A stretch of 5,683 bases of DNA, taken from DATAOG01 sp046727895 (GTDB lineage: Bacteria > Pseudomonadota > Alphaproteobacteria > Geminicoccales > Geminicoccaceae). Made by a program: the position numbers and the translations under genes. The stretch lies in NCBI GenBank assembly GCA_046727895.1, contig JBKPDM010000360.1, positions 1 to 5,683 on the forward strand, written 5' to 3'. The notes under the pieces were generated by a model that worked only from the letters and a program-made list of their open reading frames with translations, was not told where the DNA came from and did not search any database. Positions 1 through 5,683 of the stretch are shown here, piece after piece (position 1 is the stretch's first letter; each line of letters begins with the position of its first letter).

Positions 1-315
1 CGCCTCGGGCGTGGCGAGCAGCAGATAGCCCCCCTCTTTGAACCCGACGTCGGGAGCTGTGCCGTCGACCGCGAGATAGTCGCCGATCCGCTTGATGAAC
101 TCAGCGCCGAACAGGCCGATGCGCACGTTCTCGGGCACCGAGAACTGCTGGCGGATGCCGCCGGTGGCGCGCGCCGAAGGCGCATTCTGGTAGGTCGGGT
201 CGCGCTCGACCACGAGGATCGAGCCGCCGAAAGCATCCTCCGCGGCGAGGAAATACGCAGTGGCGCTGCCCATGACGCCGCCACCGATGATCACCACGTC
301 GTAGCTCGACCGCAT
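1..315 (-). CDS. FAD-dependent oxidoreductase, DAO family (N-terminal 105 residues; runs off the window)
   Basis: This is the first 105 residues of a flavoprotein of the D-amino-acid oxidase/sarcosine oxidase (DAO) fold; the rest lies beyond the left edge. Seen directly: a dinucleotide-binding beta-alpha-beta unit at residues 5-23 with glycines G11, G13 and G16 (GxGxxG), then strand 2 ending in the acidic residue E37 (VVERD) that in this fold binds the FAD ribose. Residues 47-59 (SARATGGIRQQFS) resemble the segment after the FAD site in FOXRED1-like and sarcosine-oxidase-like members. Family members oxidise amines, N-methyl amino acids or 2-hydroxy acids; the substrate here is unknown, and the C-terminal half that would show covalent-flavin residues is absent. 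ATG at 315 is chosen because the Rossmann motif begins five residues later, as is usual. No clear Shine-Dalgarno sequence precedes it. It lies 82 bp downstream of the SDR, so it may be the last operon gene or have its own promoter. Confidence 0.9.
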   Translation of the reverse strand, partial: MRSSYDVVIIGGGVMGSATAYFLAAEDAFGGSILVVERDPTYQNAPSARATGGIRQQFSVPENVRIGLFGAEFIKRIGDYLAVDGTAPDVGFKEGGYLLLATPEA

Positions 316-322
316 GCCGGCG

Positions 323-328
323 ATGCTA
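323..328 (-). promoter_or_regulatory. Possible -10 element for the FAD oxidoreductase gene (leaderless start)
   Basis: On the minus strand TAGCAT (328-323) matches the TAnnnT core of a -10 box and lies 7 bases before the ATG at 315. That spacing would put the transcription start at or next to the start codon, giving a leaderless mRNA, which fits the lack of a Shine-Dalgarno sequence. No convincing -35 hexamer is seen 16-18 bases upstream, where the DNA is almost pure G/C. The rest of the 82-bp gap (316-397) shows only weak dyads and no T-tract terminator. The match is short and may be chance. Confidence 0.22.
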
Positions 329-397
329 CCCGGCCCGCCCGCGCCGCGCCAGATTTGCCGTGACCTTCGGCTGCCGGAGCAGGCGAGCCGGAGCGGT

Positions 398-1177
398 TCA
401 GAAGGTCGCCGTCACGCCGCCGTCGACCGCCAGGATCTGGCCGGTCACGTAGCGGGCGTCGTCGGAGCAGAGGAAGCAGGCAGCGCCGGCGACATCGTCG
501 GGCAGACCGGCCCGGCCGAGCGGAATCTTGCCGTACTTCAGGTAGACGGTCTTGAAGTAGTCGGTCGCGTGCTCGTGGCTGCCGTCGCGCAGCACGGCCA
601 TGCGGGTGTCGATGAAGCCGGGCGCGATCGCGTTGACCGTGATGTTCTTCCGGGCGAGGTCGCAGGCTAGGCAGCGGGTCAGATTGACAATGCCGCCCTT
701 GGCGGTCGAGTAGGGGATCGAGTCCTTTCTGCCGAGCAGGCCCATGATCGAGGCGATGTTGAGGATCCGGCCACCACCCGCCCTCACGATCGACGGCACC
801 GCCGCCATGGTGCAGATGAGCGCGCCGTCGAGATTGACCCTCAGCACCTCGGAGAAGCGTTCATAGGTGAGCTCCTCGAACGGCGAGATGTCGAGGATCG
901 CAGCGTTGTTGACCAGAATGTCGAGCCGCCCGAAGCGAGCCTCGGCGAGTGCCACCGTCGCCGCGGCCTGCTCGGCACTCGTGATGTCGAGCGCCGCTCC
1001 GTTCACTTTAGACGCGGGTCCGAGCGCCCGTGCCGTCTCCGTGGCGACGTCGCCGTCGATGTCGGCGATCACGACCTTGGCCCCTTCGGCGAGAAAGCGC
1101 CTGGCGATCGCCTGTCCGATGCCCCGGGCGCCCCCGGTCACGACGGCGACCTTGCCGGCCAGTCTCCGATCCGCCAT
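398..1177 (-). CDS. Short-chain dehydrogenase/reductase (SDR), classical type, probably NAD-dependent
   Basis: A complete 259-residue cytosolic oxidoreductase, the usual length for a classical SDR. Motifs seen: the nucleotide-binding TGGARGIG at residues 14-21; D39 at the end of strand 2 (VVIADID), which in this family favours NAD(H) over NADP(H); NNAA at 90-93; and the full catalytic tetrad N115, S143, Y156 and K160 (YSTAK). PG at 186-187 and the C-terminal VTGQILAVDGG are also typical. The segment at about 190-220, the substrate lid, is rich in charged and aromatic residues and gives no recognised specificity. The expected reaction is reversible oxidation of a secondary alcohol to a ketone. 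The start at 1177 is supported by a strong Shine-Dalgarno sequence (GGGGGAG). It follows permease 2 by 20 bp, so it is very likely co-transcribed with the transporter and acts on the imported compound or an intermediate. A FabG-like housekeeping role is less likely in this setting. Confidence 0.93.
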   Translation of the reverse strand: MADRRLAGKVAVVTGGARGIGQAIARRFLAEGAKVVIADIDGDVATETARALGPASKVNGAALDITSAEQAAATVALAEARFGRLDILVNNAAILDISPFEELTYERFSEVLRVNLDGALICTMAAVPSIVRAGGGRILNIASIMGLLGRKDSIPYSTAKGGIVNLTRCLACDLARKNITVNAIAPGFIDTRMAVLRDGSHEHATDYFKTVYLKYGKIPLGRAGLPDDVAGAACFLCSDDARYVTGQILAVDGGVTATF

Positions 1178-1183
1178 CTGCGT

Positions 1184-1190
1184 CTCCCCC
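1184..1190 (-). promoter_or_regulatory. Shine-Dalgarno sequence of the SDR gene
   Basis: Minus-strand GGGGGAG at 1190-1184 lies 6 bases before the ATG at 1177. It is the only strong ribosome-binding site in the cluster. The other internal genes have weak or no such site and rely on stop-start overlap or close spacing. The SDR therefore appears to be initiated independently of permease 2. Confidence 0.7.
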
Positions 1191-1197
1191 GATGCCG

Positions 1198-2037
1198 TCA
1201 GCCGAGCCCGAGCTGCTCCTCGGCGCCGCCGGCGAAGCGCGCCAGGACCAGGGTGAGCAGCGCCGAGAACAGCAGAATCAGCGTCACCAGCGCGTTGATT
1301 TCGGGCGTGAAGCCGACCCGCATCATGGCATAGAGGCGGATCGGTAGCGTGCTGGTGTCGCCGACCAGGAAGAGCGTGATGATGGTCTCGTCGAAGGAGA
1401 GGGCGAAGGCGAGCAGCGCGGCGCTGATCAGCGCGATCTTGAGGTGCGGCAGCAGGACGTAGCGAAAGGTCTGGAAGTGGGTCGCGCCGAGGTCCTGCGA
1501 GGCCTCGATCAGGCTGCGGCTCAGCGCCTGCAGCCGCGTCAGAACCGTGCGGTAGACCAGCGCCAGGACGAATGCGCTATGACCGACGACCACCGCGATC
1601 AGGCCGCGCGGGAAGTCGATCTCGCGGAAGAACACCAGGAGCGAGAGGCCGGTGATGATCGGCGGCAGCAGGAACGGGAGGAAGATCAGGAATTGCAGCG
1701 CGCTCGCGAGCCGGCCCCGGCTCTGATGGATGTAGAAGGCGAGCAGGGTTGCGAGGATCAGAGCGATCGGTACGGCGGACAGGCCAACGACGAGACTGTT
1801 GGACAACGCCTCGAGGATCTGATGGTTGTCGAGCAGCCTGGCGTACCACTCGGGCGAGAAACTGTCCCATTGGATCTGGCCCCGCCGCAGCCGGAAGAAC
1901 GACAGCAGGGCGACCAGAACGATGGGCAGGTAGAGAGCCAGGAGCACGAAGCCGGTGATCAGACCGAGCGTCCAGCGGAGCTGCGGTTGGGTGGCGACGG
2001 CGGGGGCCGTCGCGGCGCGCGCGGTGGCGCTCCTCAT
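1198..2037 (-). CDS. ABC transporter permease 2, PotC-like inner-membrane subunit
   Basis: A complete 279-residue membrane protein of the binding-protein-dependent transport permease family, the second half of the membrane channel. Six hydrophobic segments are visible at roughly 24-48, 80-102, 112-137, 143-163, 199-221 and 245-268. The cytoplasmic EAA loop that docks onto the ATPase lies at 178-197 (EASQDLGA, ending LLP, with the invariant G184). The PotC-like order and length (family members are about 260-290 residues) fit a polyamine/opine/thiamine-type importer. The N-terminal ~20 residues are Ala/Thr-rich and precede the first membrane helix. The start is set at 2037, where ATG overlaps the TGA of permease 1 (ATGA); the frame stays open far upstream, but the hydrophobic permease sequence begins only here. 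No Shine-Dalgarno sequence precedes it, so translational coupling is likely. The solute cannot be read from the permease. Confidence 0.95.
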   Translation of the reverse strand: MRSATARAATAPAVATQPQLRWTLGLITGFVLLALYLPIVLVALLSFFRLRRGQIQWDSFSPEWYARLLDNHQILEALSNSLVVGLSAVPIALILATLLAFYIHQSRGRLASALQFLIFLPFLLPPIITGLSLLVFFREIDFPRGLIAVVVGHSAFVLALVYRTVLTRLQALSRSLIEASQDLGATHFQTFRYVLLPHLKIALISAALLAFALSFDETIITLFLVGDTSTLPIRLYAMMRVGFTPEINALVTLILLFSALLTLVLARFAGGAEEQLGLG

Positions 2038-2924
2038 CGGCGCTGCCAGCGCGGGCTGGCGATCCGGTTGGCGAGCCCGATCACGCCGAGCGCGCTCAGC
2101 AGCAGGACGACCGAGAGCGCCGCGCCGAGCGGCCAGTTGAAGGCCATCCCGAACTGGCTGAACACCAGGCGGCCGAAGGTGAACCCCTGGGTGCCGCCGA
2201 CCAGCTCCGGGGCCAGGAAGTCGCCGAGCGCCAGCACGAAGCAGAACATCGCTCCGACCACTGCCCCCGGCAGGCTCATCGGCAGAGTGATCCGGCGGAA
2301 GGTCTGCCAGGGCGTGGCGCCGAGGTCGGCCGAGGCGTCGAGCAGGCTCTTCGGGATGCGCTCGAGCGCGATGAAGATCGGCAAGATCATGAACGGCAGC
2401 ATGATCACCGACATGGTGATGAGCACCGCGTTCATGTTGAACAGGAAGAGGTCCGAAGGCTGATCGAGGATGCCGAGGAAGATCAGCGCCTGATTGAGCA
2501 GGCCGCTCGATCCGAGGATGCCGCGCATCGCATAGATCTTGATGATGTAGCTCATCAGGAGCGGGATCACGAGGGCGAGCACCAGGTGATACTTCCGCCG
2601 TCCCTGCATCCCAGCCAGGAAGTACGCGACCGGATAGCCGAGCAGGAGGTTGATCGCCATGACCCGGACGGCGAGGAACAGCGTGTTGACGAAGACCCGG
2701 GTGTAGGACTCGTTTTCGAGGAACTCGACGTAGTTGGCGAGAGTGAAGCGGCGGACGATCTGGTTGCCCTCGACCTGCCAGAACCCGTAGAGCAGGAACG
2801 ACACGAGCGGGATCAGGATGAACAGGGCGGGGAGCGCGTAGGTCAGGCCGAGCCAGAGGAGCCTGAGGGCGAGGCCCTGGGCGCGCTCGGCGGGCGAGGG
2901 CGGCGCCAGGGCGATCCCGGTCAT
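2034..2924 (-). CDS. ABC transporter permease 1, PotB-like inner-membrane subunit
   Basis: A complete 296-residue membrane protein that would pair with permease 2 to form the channel. Hydrophobic segments are at about 24-48, 78-104, 113-131, 163-187, 217-240 and 264-286. The EAA loop is at 196-215 (DASADLGA, invariant G202, ending ITLP). A larger extracytoplasmic loop lies between helices 1 and 2 (about 50-77) and contains FTLANYVEFL, a phrase common in PotB-like permeases. The open frame extends upstream to 3080, but those 52 extra residues are Arg/Gly/Ala-rich and would overlap the end of the ATPase. The ATG at 2924, which overlaps the ATPase stop (ATGA), is therefore chosen. No Shine-Dalgarno sequence is seen, so translation is probably coupled to the ATPase. 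Length and motifs are ordinary for the family. Confidence 0.95.
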   Translation of the reverse strand: MTGIALAPPSPAERAQGLALRLLWLGLTYALPALFILIPLVSFLLYGFWQVEGNQIVRRFTLANYVEFLENESYTRVFVNTLFLAVRVMAINLLLGYPVAYFLAGMQGRRKYHLVLALVIPLLMSYIIKIYAMRGILGSSGLLNQALIFLGILDQPSDLFLFNMNAVLITMSVIMLPFMILPIFIALERIPKSLLDASADLGATPWQTFRRITLPMSLPGAVVGAMFCFVLALGDFLAPELVGGTQGFTFGRLVFSQFGMAFNWPLGAALSVVLLLSALGVIGLANRIASPRWQRR

Positions 2925-4129
2925 CGCGGCTCGTCTTCGTCCGCACCGGGAATGGCAGCGCACTCGGCTGGCGCCCAGACCAGCTCGGCGCGATCGCCCG
3001 GGCGCAGCGCGATGCCGCCCATCCGGCTGGTCACCTTGACCAGGATCGGCCGCTCGGGCGCCGCCCGGCTGCTCACCCACACGCGGCTGGTCGGACCGAT
3101 GAAGTCGATCGAGCGCACCTCGACCGCCAGGCGGTTCAGACCTGGCGCGCCGTCGAGCGCGCGCGGCGAATGATCCGGCGCCTCGATGCGCAGCGCCTCG
3201 GGCCGGACCGCGATCGTGACCGGTGCGCCCTCGGCCAGCTCATCGAGGCGTGCATCGGCGCAGAGCAGCCTGCCGAAGGGCGTCTCGACGCTGCCCGGCC
3301 CGTTCGCGCCGCCGCCGCGCCTGCTGCCCGGCAGCAGATTGTTGTCACCGAAGAAGGTGGCGACGAATCGTGTGCCCGGCCGATAGTAGATTTCGTCGGG
3401 TGCGCCGATCTGCTCGATCGCGCCATCGTTCATGACGCAGATCCGATCCGACATCGCGATCGCCTCCTCCTGGTCGTGGGTGACGAAGAGGAAGCTGATC
3501 CGGACCCGGCGCTGCAACGACTTCAGGAACTCCTGCATCTGGCGGCGCAGCTCCGCATCGAGGGCGCCGAGCGGCTCGTCGAGGAGGATCAGCTTGGGCT
3601 CGCAGATGAGCGCACGGGCGAGCGCCACGCGCTGACGCTGGCCACCGGAGAGCTGGCTCGGGTAGCGCAGGGCGAAGCCCTGGAGCGCCACCACGTCGAG
3701 CGCTTCGTCGACGCGCCTCCTGATCTCGGCCCTCGCCACGCCGCGGACCATCAGGCCGTAGCCGACATTCTGGCCGACCGTCATGTGCGGGAACAGAGCG
3801 TAGTCCTGGAACACGGTGTTGAACGGCCGGCGAAAAATCGGCACCCCCGCGACGTCGCTGCCATCGAACAGGATCCGGCCCGCGCTCGGCTCGGTGAAGC
3901 CGCCGATCAGGCGCAAGATCGTGGTCTTGCCCGATCCGCTCGGCCCGAGGATGGTCATGAATTCGCCGTCCTCGACCGCGAGGTTGATGTCCCGCAGCAC
4001 CGTGGTCTGGCCGTAGCGCTTGCCGACCTCGATCAGCTGCAACCGTCCGGAGACTGCCCGCAACTGGTAACCCTCTGACCCATCGACGCCCATCTTGAAT
4101 GCGGGGCTGTTCCTGACCGCTATGCTCAT
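2921..4129 (-). CDS. ABC transporter ATP-binding protein, PotA-like with C-terminal TOBE domain
   Basis: A complete 402-residue ATPase that energises import through the two downstream permeases. All nucleotide-binding motifs are intact: Walker A GPSGSGKTT at 62-70, Q-loop Q108, signature LSGGQ at 160-164, Walker B LILLDE ending at D184-E185, D-loop around D191, and H-loop H218. Beyond about residue 240 comes the regulatory extension, with a TOBE-like beta domain at roughly 305-388 (AVRPEAL near 307-313, then VRSIDFIG). This layout is that of polyamine, iron, thiamine and opine importers of the PotA group. The ABC domain proper starts near residue 30, so the first ~28 residues are a tail longer than in most relatives; M13 is an alternative start. 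ATG at 4129 is preferred because it lies 9 bp after the enolase-gene stop. Its TGA overlaps the permease 1 ATG. Confidence 0.95.
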   Translation of the reverse strand: MSIAVRNSPAFKMGVDGSEGYQLRAVSGRLQLIEVGKRYGQTTVLRDINLAVEDGEFMTILGPSGSGKTTILRLIGGFTEPSAGRILFDGSDVAGVPIFRRPFNTVFQDYALFPHMTVGQNVGYGLMVRGVARAEIRRRVDEALDVVALQGFALRYPSQLSGGQRQRVALARALICEPKLILLDEPLGALDAELRRQMQEFLKSLQRRVRISFLFVTHDQEEAIAMSDRICVMNDGAIEQIGAPDEIYYRPGTRFVATFFGDNNLLPGSRRGGGANGPGSVETPFGRLLCADARLDELAEGAPVTIAVRPEALRIEAPDHSPRALDGAPGLNRLAVEVRSIDFIGPTSRVWVSSRAAPERPILVKVTSRMGGIALRPGDRAELVWAPAECAAIPGADEDEPR

Positions 4130-4138
4130 CGCAGCGGC

Positions 4139-5308
4139 TCACGCCACCTTATAGGCTTTGACGGCATCCCAGTTGAGCTCGATGCCGAGGCCGGGCCGGG
4201 TCGGGCGGGCGATCACGCCATCGACCAGAGAGAGCTCTTCCTCGACCAGCTCCTTGCGCAGCGTCTCTTCGCAGAGCTGCGGCGGCAGGTATTCGATGAA
4301 GGCGCAATGGGGCGTGGCGAAGGCGAGATGCGCCGTGGCCGAGATCGACACCCCCGTCTTCCAGCAGTGCGGCACGACGGTGAGGCCGCGCTCCTGGGCC
4401 ATGGCGCAGACGACGCGCGCTTCGCTCAGGCCGCCGACCCGGCCGACGTCGGGCTGGGCGACCCCAATCCTGCCGCGATCCATGAGCTCCTCGAACTCGT
4501 AGCGCGTCGCCAGCCACTCGCCCGCGGCGATCGGCATCGGCGACCGCTCGGCGAGCATGGCGTACTGGTCCAGATAGTCCGGCCAGATCGGCGTCTCCAG
4601 GAAGTAGAGGTCGAACTCGGCCCAGTCCCGGATCACTGAGAGGGCCGTGGCGGCGTCCTCCCAGAGATACTGGACGTCGACCATCAGCGTGATCTCTGGG
4701 CCGAGGGTGCTCCTGACCGCGGCGACCACCTCGGTGTGGCGGTCATAGGACTCCTCGAGGCCGCTGTGGGCGTAGGGGCCGGCCATGGTCACCTCGCTCT
4801 TGACCGCCCGGAAGCCGAGCGCCCTGGCGCGCTCGGCCGAGGCGCAGAGCGCATCCCGATAAGCCTCGAAGCTGTCGCCCGCCGGCTGGAGCGAGGCATA
4901 GGGCACCACCGGATCGGAGCGCAGCGGGCCGAGCAGCTCGCACACCGGTCGGCCAAGCGTCTGACCTTTCAGATCCCAGAGCGCCATGTCGATCGCGCCG
5001 ATCGCATGCACCACGGCGCCGCGCCGGCCGTTCATCGCCGTGGCGACGTAGAGCTTTCGCCAGATGCCTGCGATGTCGGCCGGATCGCTGCCGATCAGCA
5101 GCTCCCTGATGCACCGGCCCATGGTGTGGGTGCCGGGCGCCTCGATGCAGGCCTTGGCGATCCAGGGGTTGACGTCGGTCTCGCCGAGCCCGCTCAGGCC
5201 TTCGTCGGTGCGGATCAGGACCAGGAAGCTGTCTTGGGCCGAGGAGGTGAAGGCAGGATCGTAGTTCGGCGCCAAGAGGACATGGCATTCGACGTCGGTG
5301 ATCTTCAT
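4139..5308 (-). CDS. Enolase-superfamily protein, mandelate racemase subgroup (probable acid-sugar or hydroxy-acid dehydratase/epimerase)
   Basis: A complete 389-residue cytosolic enzyme of the mandelate racemase/muconate lactonizing family, of normal length. The N-terminal capping domain spans about 1-125 and a (beta/alpha)7beta barrel follows. Visible residues: Mg2+ ligands D211 (VDVQY), E238 (FLETP) and E264 (AAGEW); the dyad D287 (QPDVGR) and H314 (VPHCW) that defines the mandelate racemase subgroup; and E339 (FIEY) at strand 8. At strand 2, where mandelate racemase has Lys-x-Lys, this protein reads K170-S-E172. Family members remove the proton alpha to a carboxylate to give dehydration or epimerisation of hydroxy or sugar acids; the substrate here is not recognisable. 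ATG at 5308 is chosen because MKITDVE is the typical opening strand; only a weak GGCGGA lies upstream. It sits between the binding-protein and ATPase genes, which ties it to the imported solute. A non-dehydratase activity is possible. Confidence 0.92.
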   Translation of the reverse strand: MKITDVECHVLLAPNYDPAFTSSAQDSFLVLIRTDEGLSGLGETDVNPWIAKACIEAPGTHTMGRCIRELLIGSDPADIAGIWRKLYVATAMNGRRGAVVHAIGAIDMALWDLKGQTLGRPVCELLGPLRSDPVVPYASLQPAGDSFEAYRDALCASAERARALGFRAVKSEVTMAGPYAHSGLEESYDRHTEVVAAVRSTLGPEITLMVDVQYLWEDAATALSVIRDWAEFDLYFLETPIWPDYLDQYAMLAERSPMPIAAGEWLATRYEFEELMDRGRIGVAQPDVGRVGGLSEARVVCAMAQERGLTVVPHCWKTGVSISATAHLAFATPHCAFIEYLPPQLCEETLRKELVEEELSLVDGVIARPTRPGLGIELNWDAVKAYKVA

Positions 5309-5341
5309 GGCATGACGGTCCGCCGATAGGAGATCGGGATC

Positions 5342-5370
5342 GACGGCGCGACCGCGGTCGCCGCGCCGTC
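5342..5370 (-). other. Strong GC-rich inverted repeat (intercistronic hairpin) after the binding-protein gene
   Basis: On the minus strand the arms GACGGCGCG (5370-5362) and CGCGCCGTC (5350-5342) pair over 9 perfect base pairs around an 11-base loop. An alternative inner palindrome of 14 bases, GCGACCGCGGTCGC, occupies 5361-5348. It begins 11 bases after the binding-protein stop codon. No T-run follows, so it is not a textbook intrinsic terminator. It may act as a partial terminator or as a 3' stabiliser that lets the binding protein be made in excess over the downstream genes, as is known for several ABC importer operons. The rest of the 73-bp gap (5309-5381) shows no clear promoter. Confidence 0.6.
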
Positions 5371-5381
5371 CTGCCGTGGCT

Positions 5382-5683
5382 CTATTGTACCGGGGTCGCC
5401 TTGACCTCGTTCCAGATCTGGGTGCGCTTGGCGAAGTCCTCGGCCGGGCGCAGCCAGGTCAGCTTGTCGGCATAGTCCAGGCCCTCGCTGACCGAGGTCG
5501 TGTTGCCGTAGCCGTATTTCGCCGAGAGGCGCTCGCCGACCGACTTGTCGAGGAAGAAGTTGACCCAGGCATGGGCCAGCTCGGGGTCGTGCACGCCCTT
5601 GGACATCGCCCAGGTGTCGAGCCAGCCGACCCCGCCCTCCTTGGGGATGATGTACTCGACGTTGTAGCCGCGCTTCTTCAGAT
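5382..5683 (-). CDS. Periplasmic solute-binding protein of a PotD-like ABC importer (C-terminal 99 residues; 5' end outside window)
   Basis: The last 99 codons of an extracellular solute-binding protein, ending in TAG at 5384-5382; the signal peptide and first lobe lie beyond the right edge. Visible residues 12-28 (IPKEGGVGWLDTWAMSK) match the conserved strand-hinge region of PotD-type proteins, PKEGG followed by W-x-D. In E. coli PotD the corresponding Trp and Asp contact the polyamine. Here they are W20 and D22 of the visible part (codons 5624-5622 and 5618-5616). The following HDPELAHAWVNFFLD is the typical helix after the hinge, and YGYGNTTSVS matches the usual GYG/P turn. The protein would capture the solute in the periplasm and deliver it to the two permeases. 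The first ATG inside the window (codon at 5606) is internal, not the start. The ligand is unknown; W-x-D retention hints at an amine group but does not prove it. Confidence 0.88.
   Translation of the reverse strand, partial: LKKRGYNVEYIIPKEGGVGWLDTWAMSKGVHDPELAHAWVNFFLDKSVGERLSAKYGYGNTTSVSEGLDYADKLTWLRPAEDFAKRTQIWNEVKATPVQ

Noticed and set aside
314..1347. Plus-strand open frames opposite the SDR (314-670, 867-1256, 1030-1347)
   Set aside because: They lie opposite an SDR with complete catalytic motifs and encode Arg/Ala-rich peptides with no family resemblance.
1444..2463. Long plus-strand open frame (339 codons) antisense to both permeases
   Set aside because: It crosses the boundary of two well-supported minus-strand genes. 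The translation is Glu/Gln/Arg-rich low-complexity sequence, as expected from reading hydrophobic permease codons in reverse.
1198..2946. A 582-codon version of permease 2 extending up through permease 1
   Set aside because: The upstream ~300 residues are Arg/Pro/Ala-rich and overlap permease 1 in another frame. Permease-like sequence starts only at the ATG at 2037, which also forms an ATGA overlap.
2925..3080. Upstream extension of permease 1 by 52 codons
   Set aside because: It would overlap the conserved end of the ATPase, is low in hydrophobic residues, and the ATGA junction at 2924-2921 gives a better start.
3170..4078. Long plus-strand open frame (302 codons) antisense to the ATPase
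   Set aside because: It is the GC-rich mirror of a clearly conserved ABC ATPase. Its translation is Arg/Ala/Asp-rich with no recognisable motif.
5305..5313. Two-codon start-stop element (ATG CCA TGA) overlapping the enolase-gene ATG
   Set aside because: It might modulate initiation, but ATGCCATGA arises easily by chance and has no ribosome-binding site of its own. The in-frame ATG at 5308 is enough.
5342..5370. Calling the hairpin after the binding-protein gene an intrinsic terminator
   Set aside because: No T-run follows the stem in the direction of transcription, and the next genes depend on transcription through this point unless a promoter, not seen, lies in the short gap.

Overview
The window is a compact, GC-rich stretch (about two-thirds G+C by eye) with every gene on the minus strand. 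Read from position 5683 down to 1, the order is: 3' end of a periplasmic solute-binding protein gene, an enolase-superfamily (mandelate racemase subgroup) gene, an ABC transporter ATPase, two ABC transporter inner-membrane permeases, a short-chain dehydrogenase/reductase (SDR), and the 5' end of a FAD-dependent oxidoreductase. Composition, the PotABCD-like transporter and the catabolic gene mix suggest a proteobacterium, most likely an alphaproteobacterium of the Rhizobiales/Rhodospirillales kind. That is inference; no rRNA or marker gene is present.

Layout. Positions 5683-5382 hold the last 99 residues of the binding protein, followed by a 73-bp gap with a strong GC-rich inverted repeat (5342-5370). 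The enolase-superfamily gene is 5308-4139. Nine bases later the ATPase starts (4129-2921). Its stop overlaps the start of permease 1 (2924-2034) by an ATGA, and permease 1 overlaps permease 2 (2037-1198) in the same way. Twenty bases later, behind a good Shine-Dalgarno sequence, is the SDR (1177-398). After an 82-bp gap comes the FAD oxidoreductase (315-1, cut by the window edge). No non-coding stretch exceeds 82 bp. I see no tRNA, rRNA, CRISPR, insertion sequence or tandem repeat, and no gene looks broken internally.

How it works together. The binding protein, ATPase and two permeases form a complete importer of the polyamine/opine/thiamine (PotABCD-like) type. The three enzyme genes are not transporter parts. 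A mandelate-racemase-subgroup enzyme usually dehydrates or epimerises a hydroxy acid by taking the proton alpha to a carboxylate. The SDR would oxidise a hydroxyl with NAD+ (or reduce a ketone). The DAO-type flavoprotein usually oxidises an amine or N-methyl amino acid. The simplest reading is an uptake-and-catabolism operon for an organic acid that may carry an amine. The substrate cannot be named from sequence. The least ordinary gene is the enolase-superfamily enzyme, which keeps the metal ligands and the His-Asp dyad but has Lys-x-Glu where mandelate racemase has Lys-x-Lys, and which sits between the binding-protein and ATPase genes.
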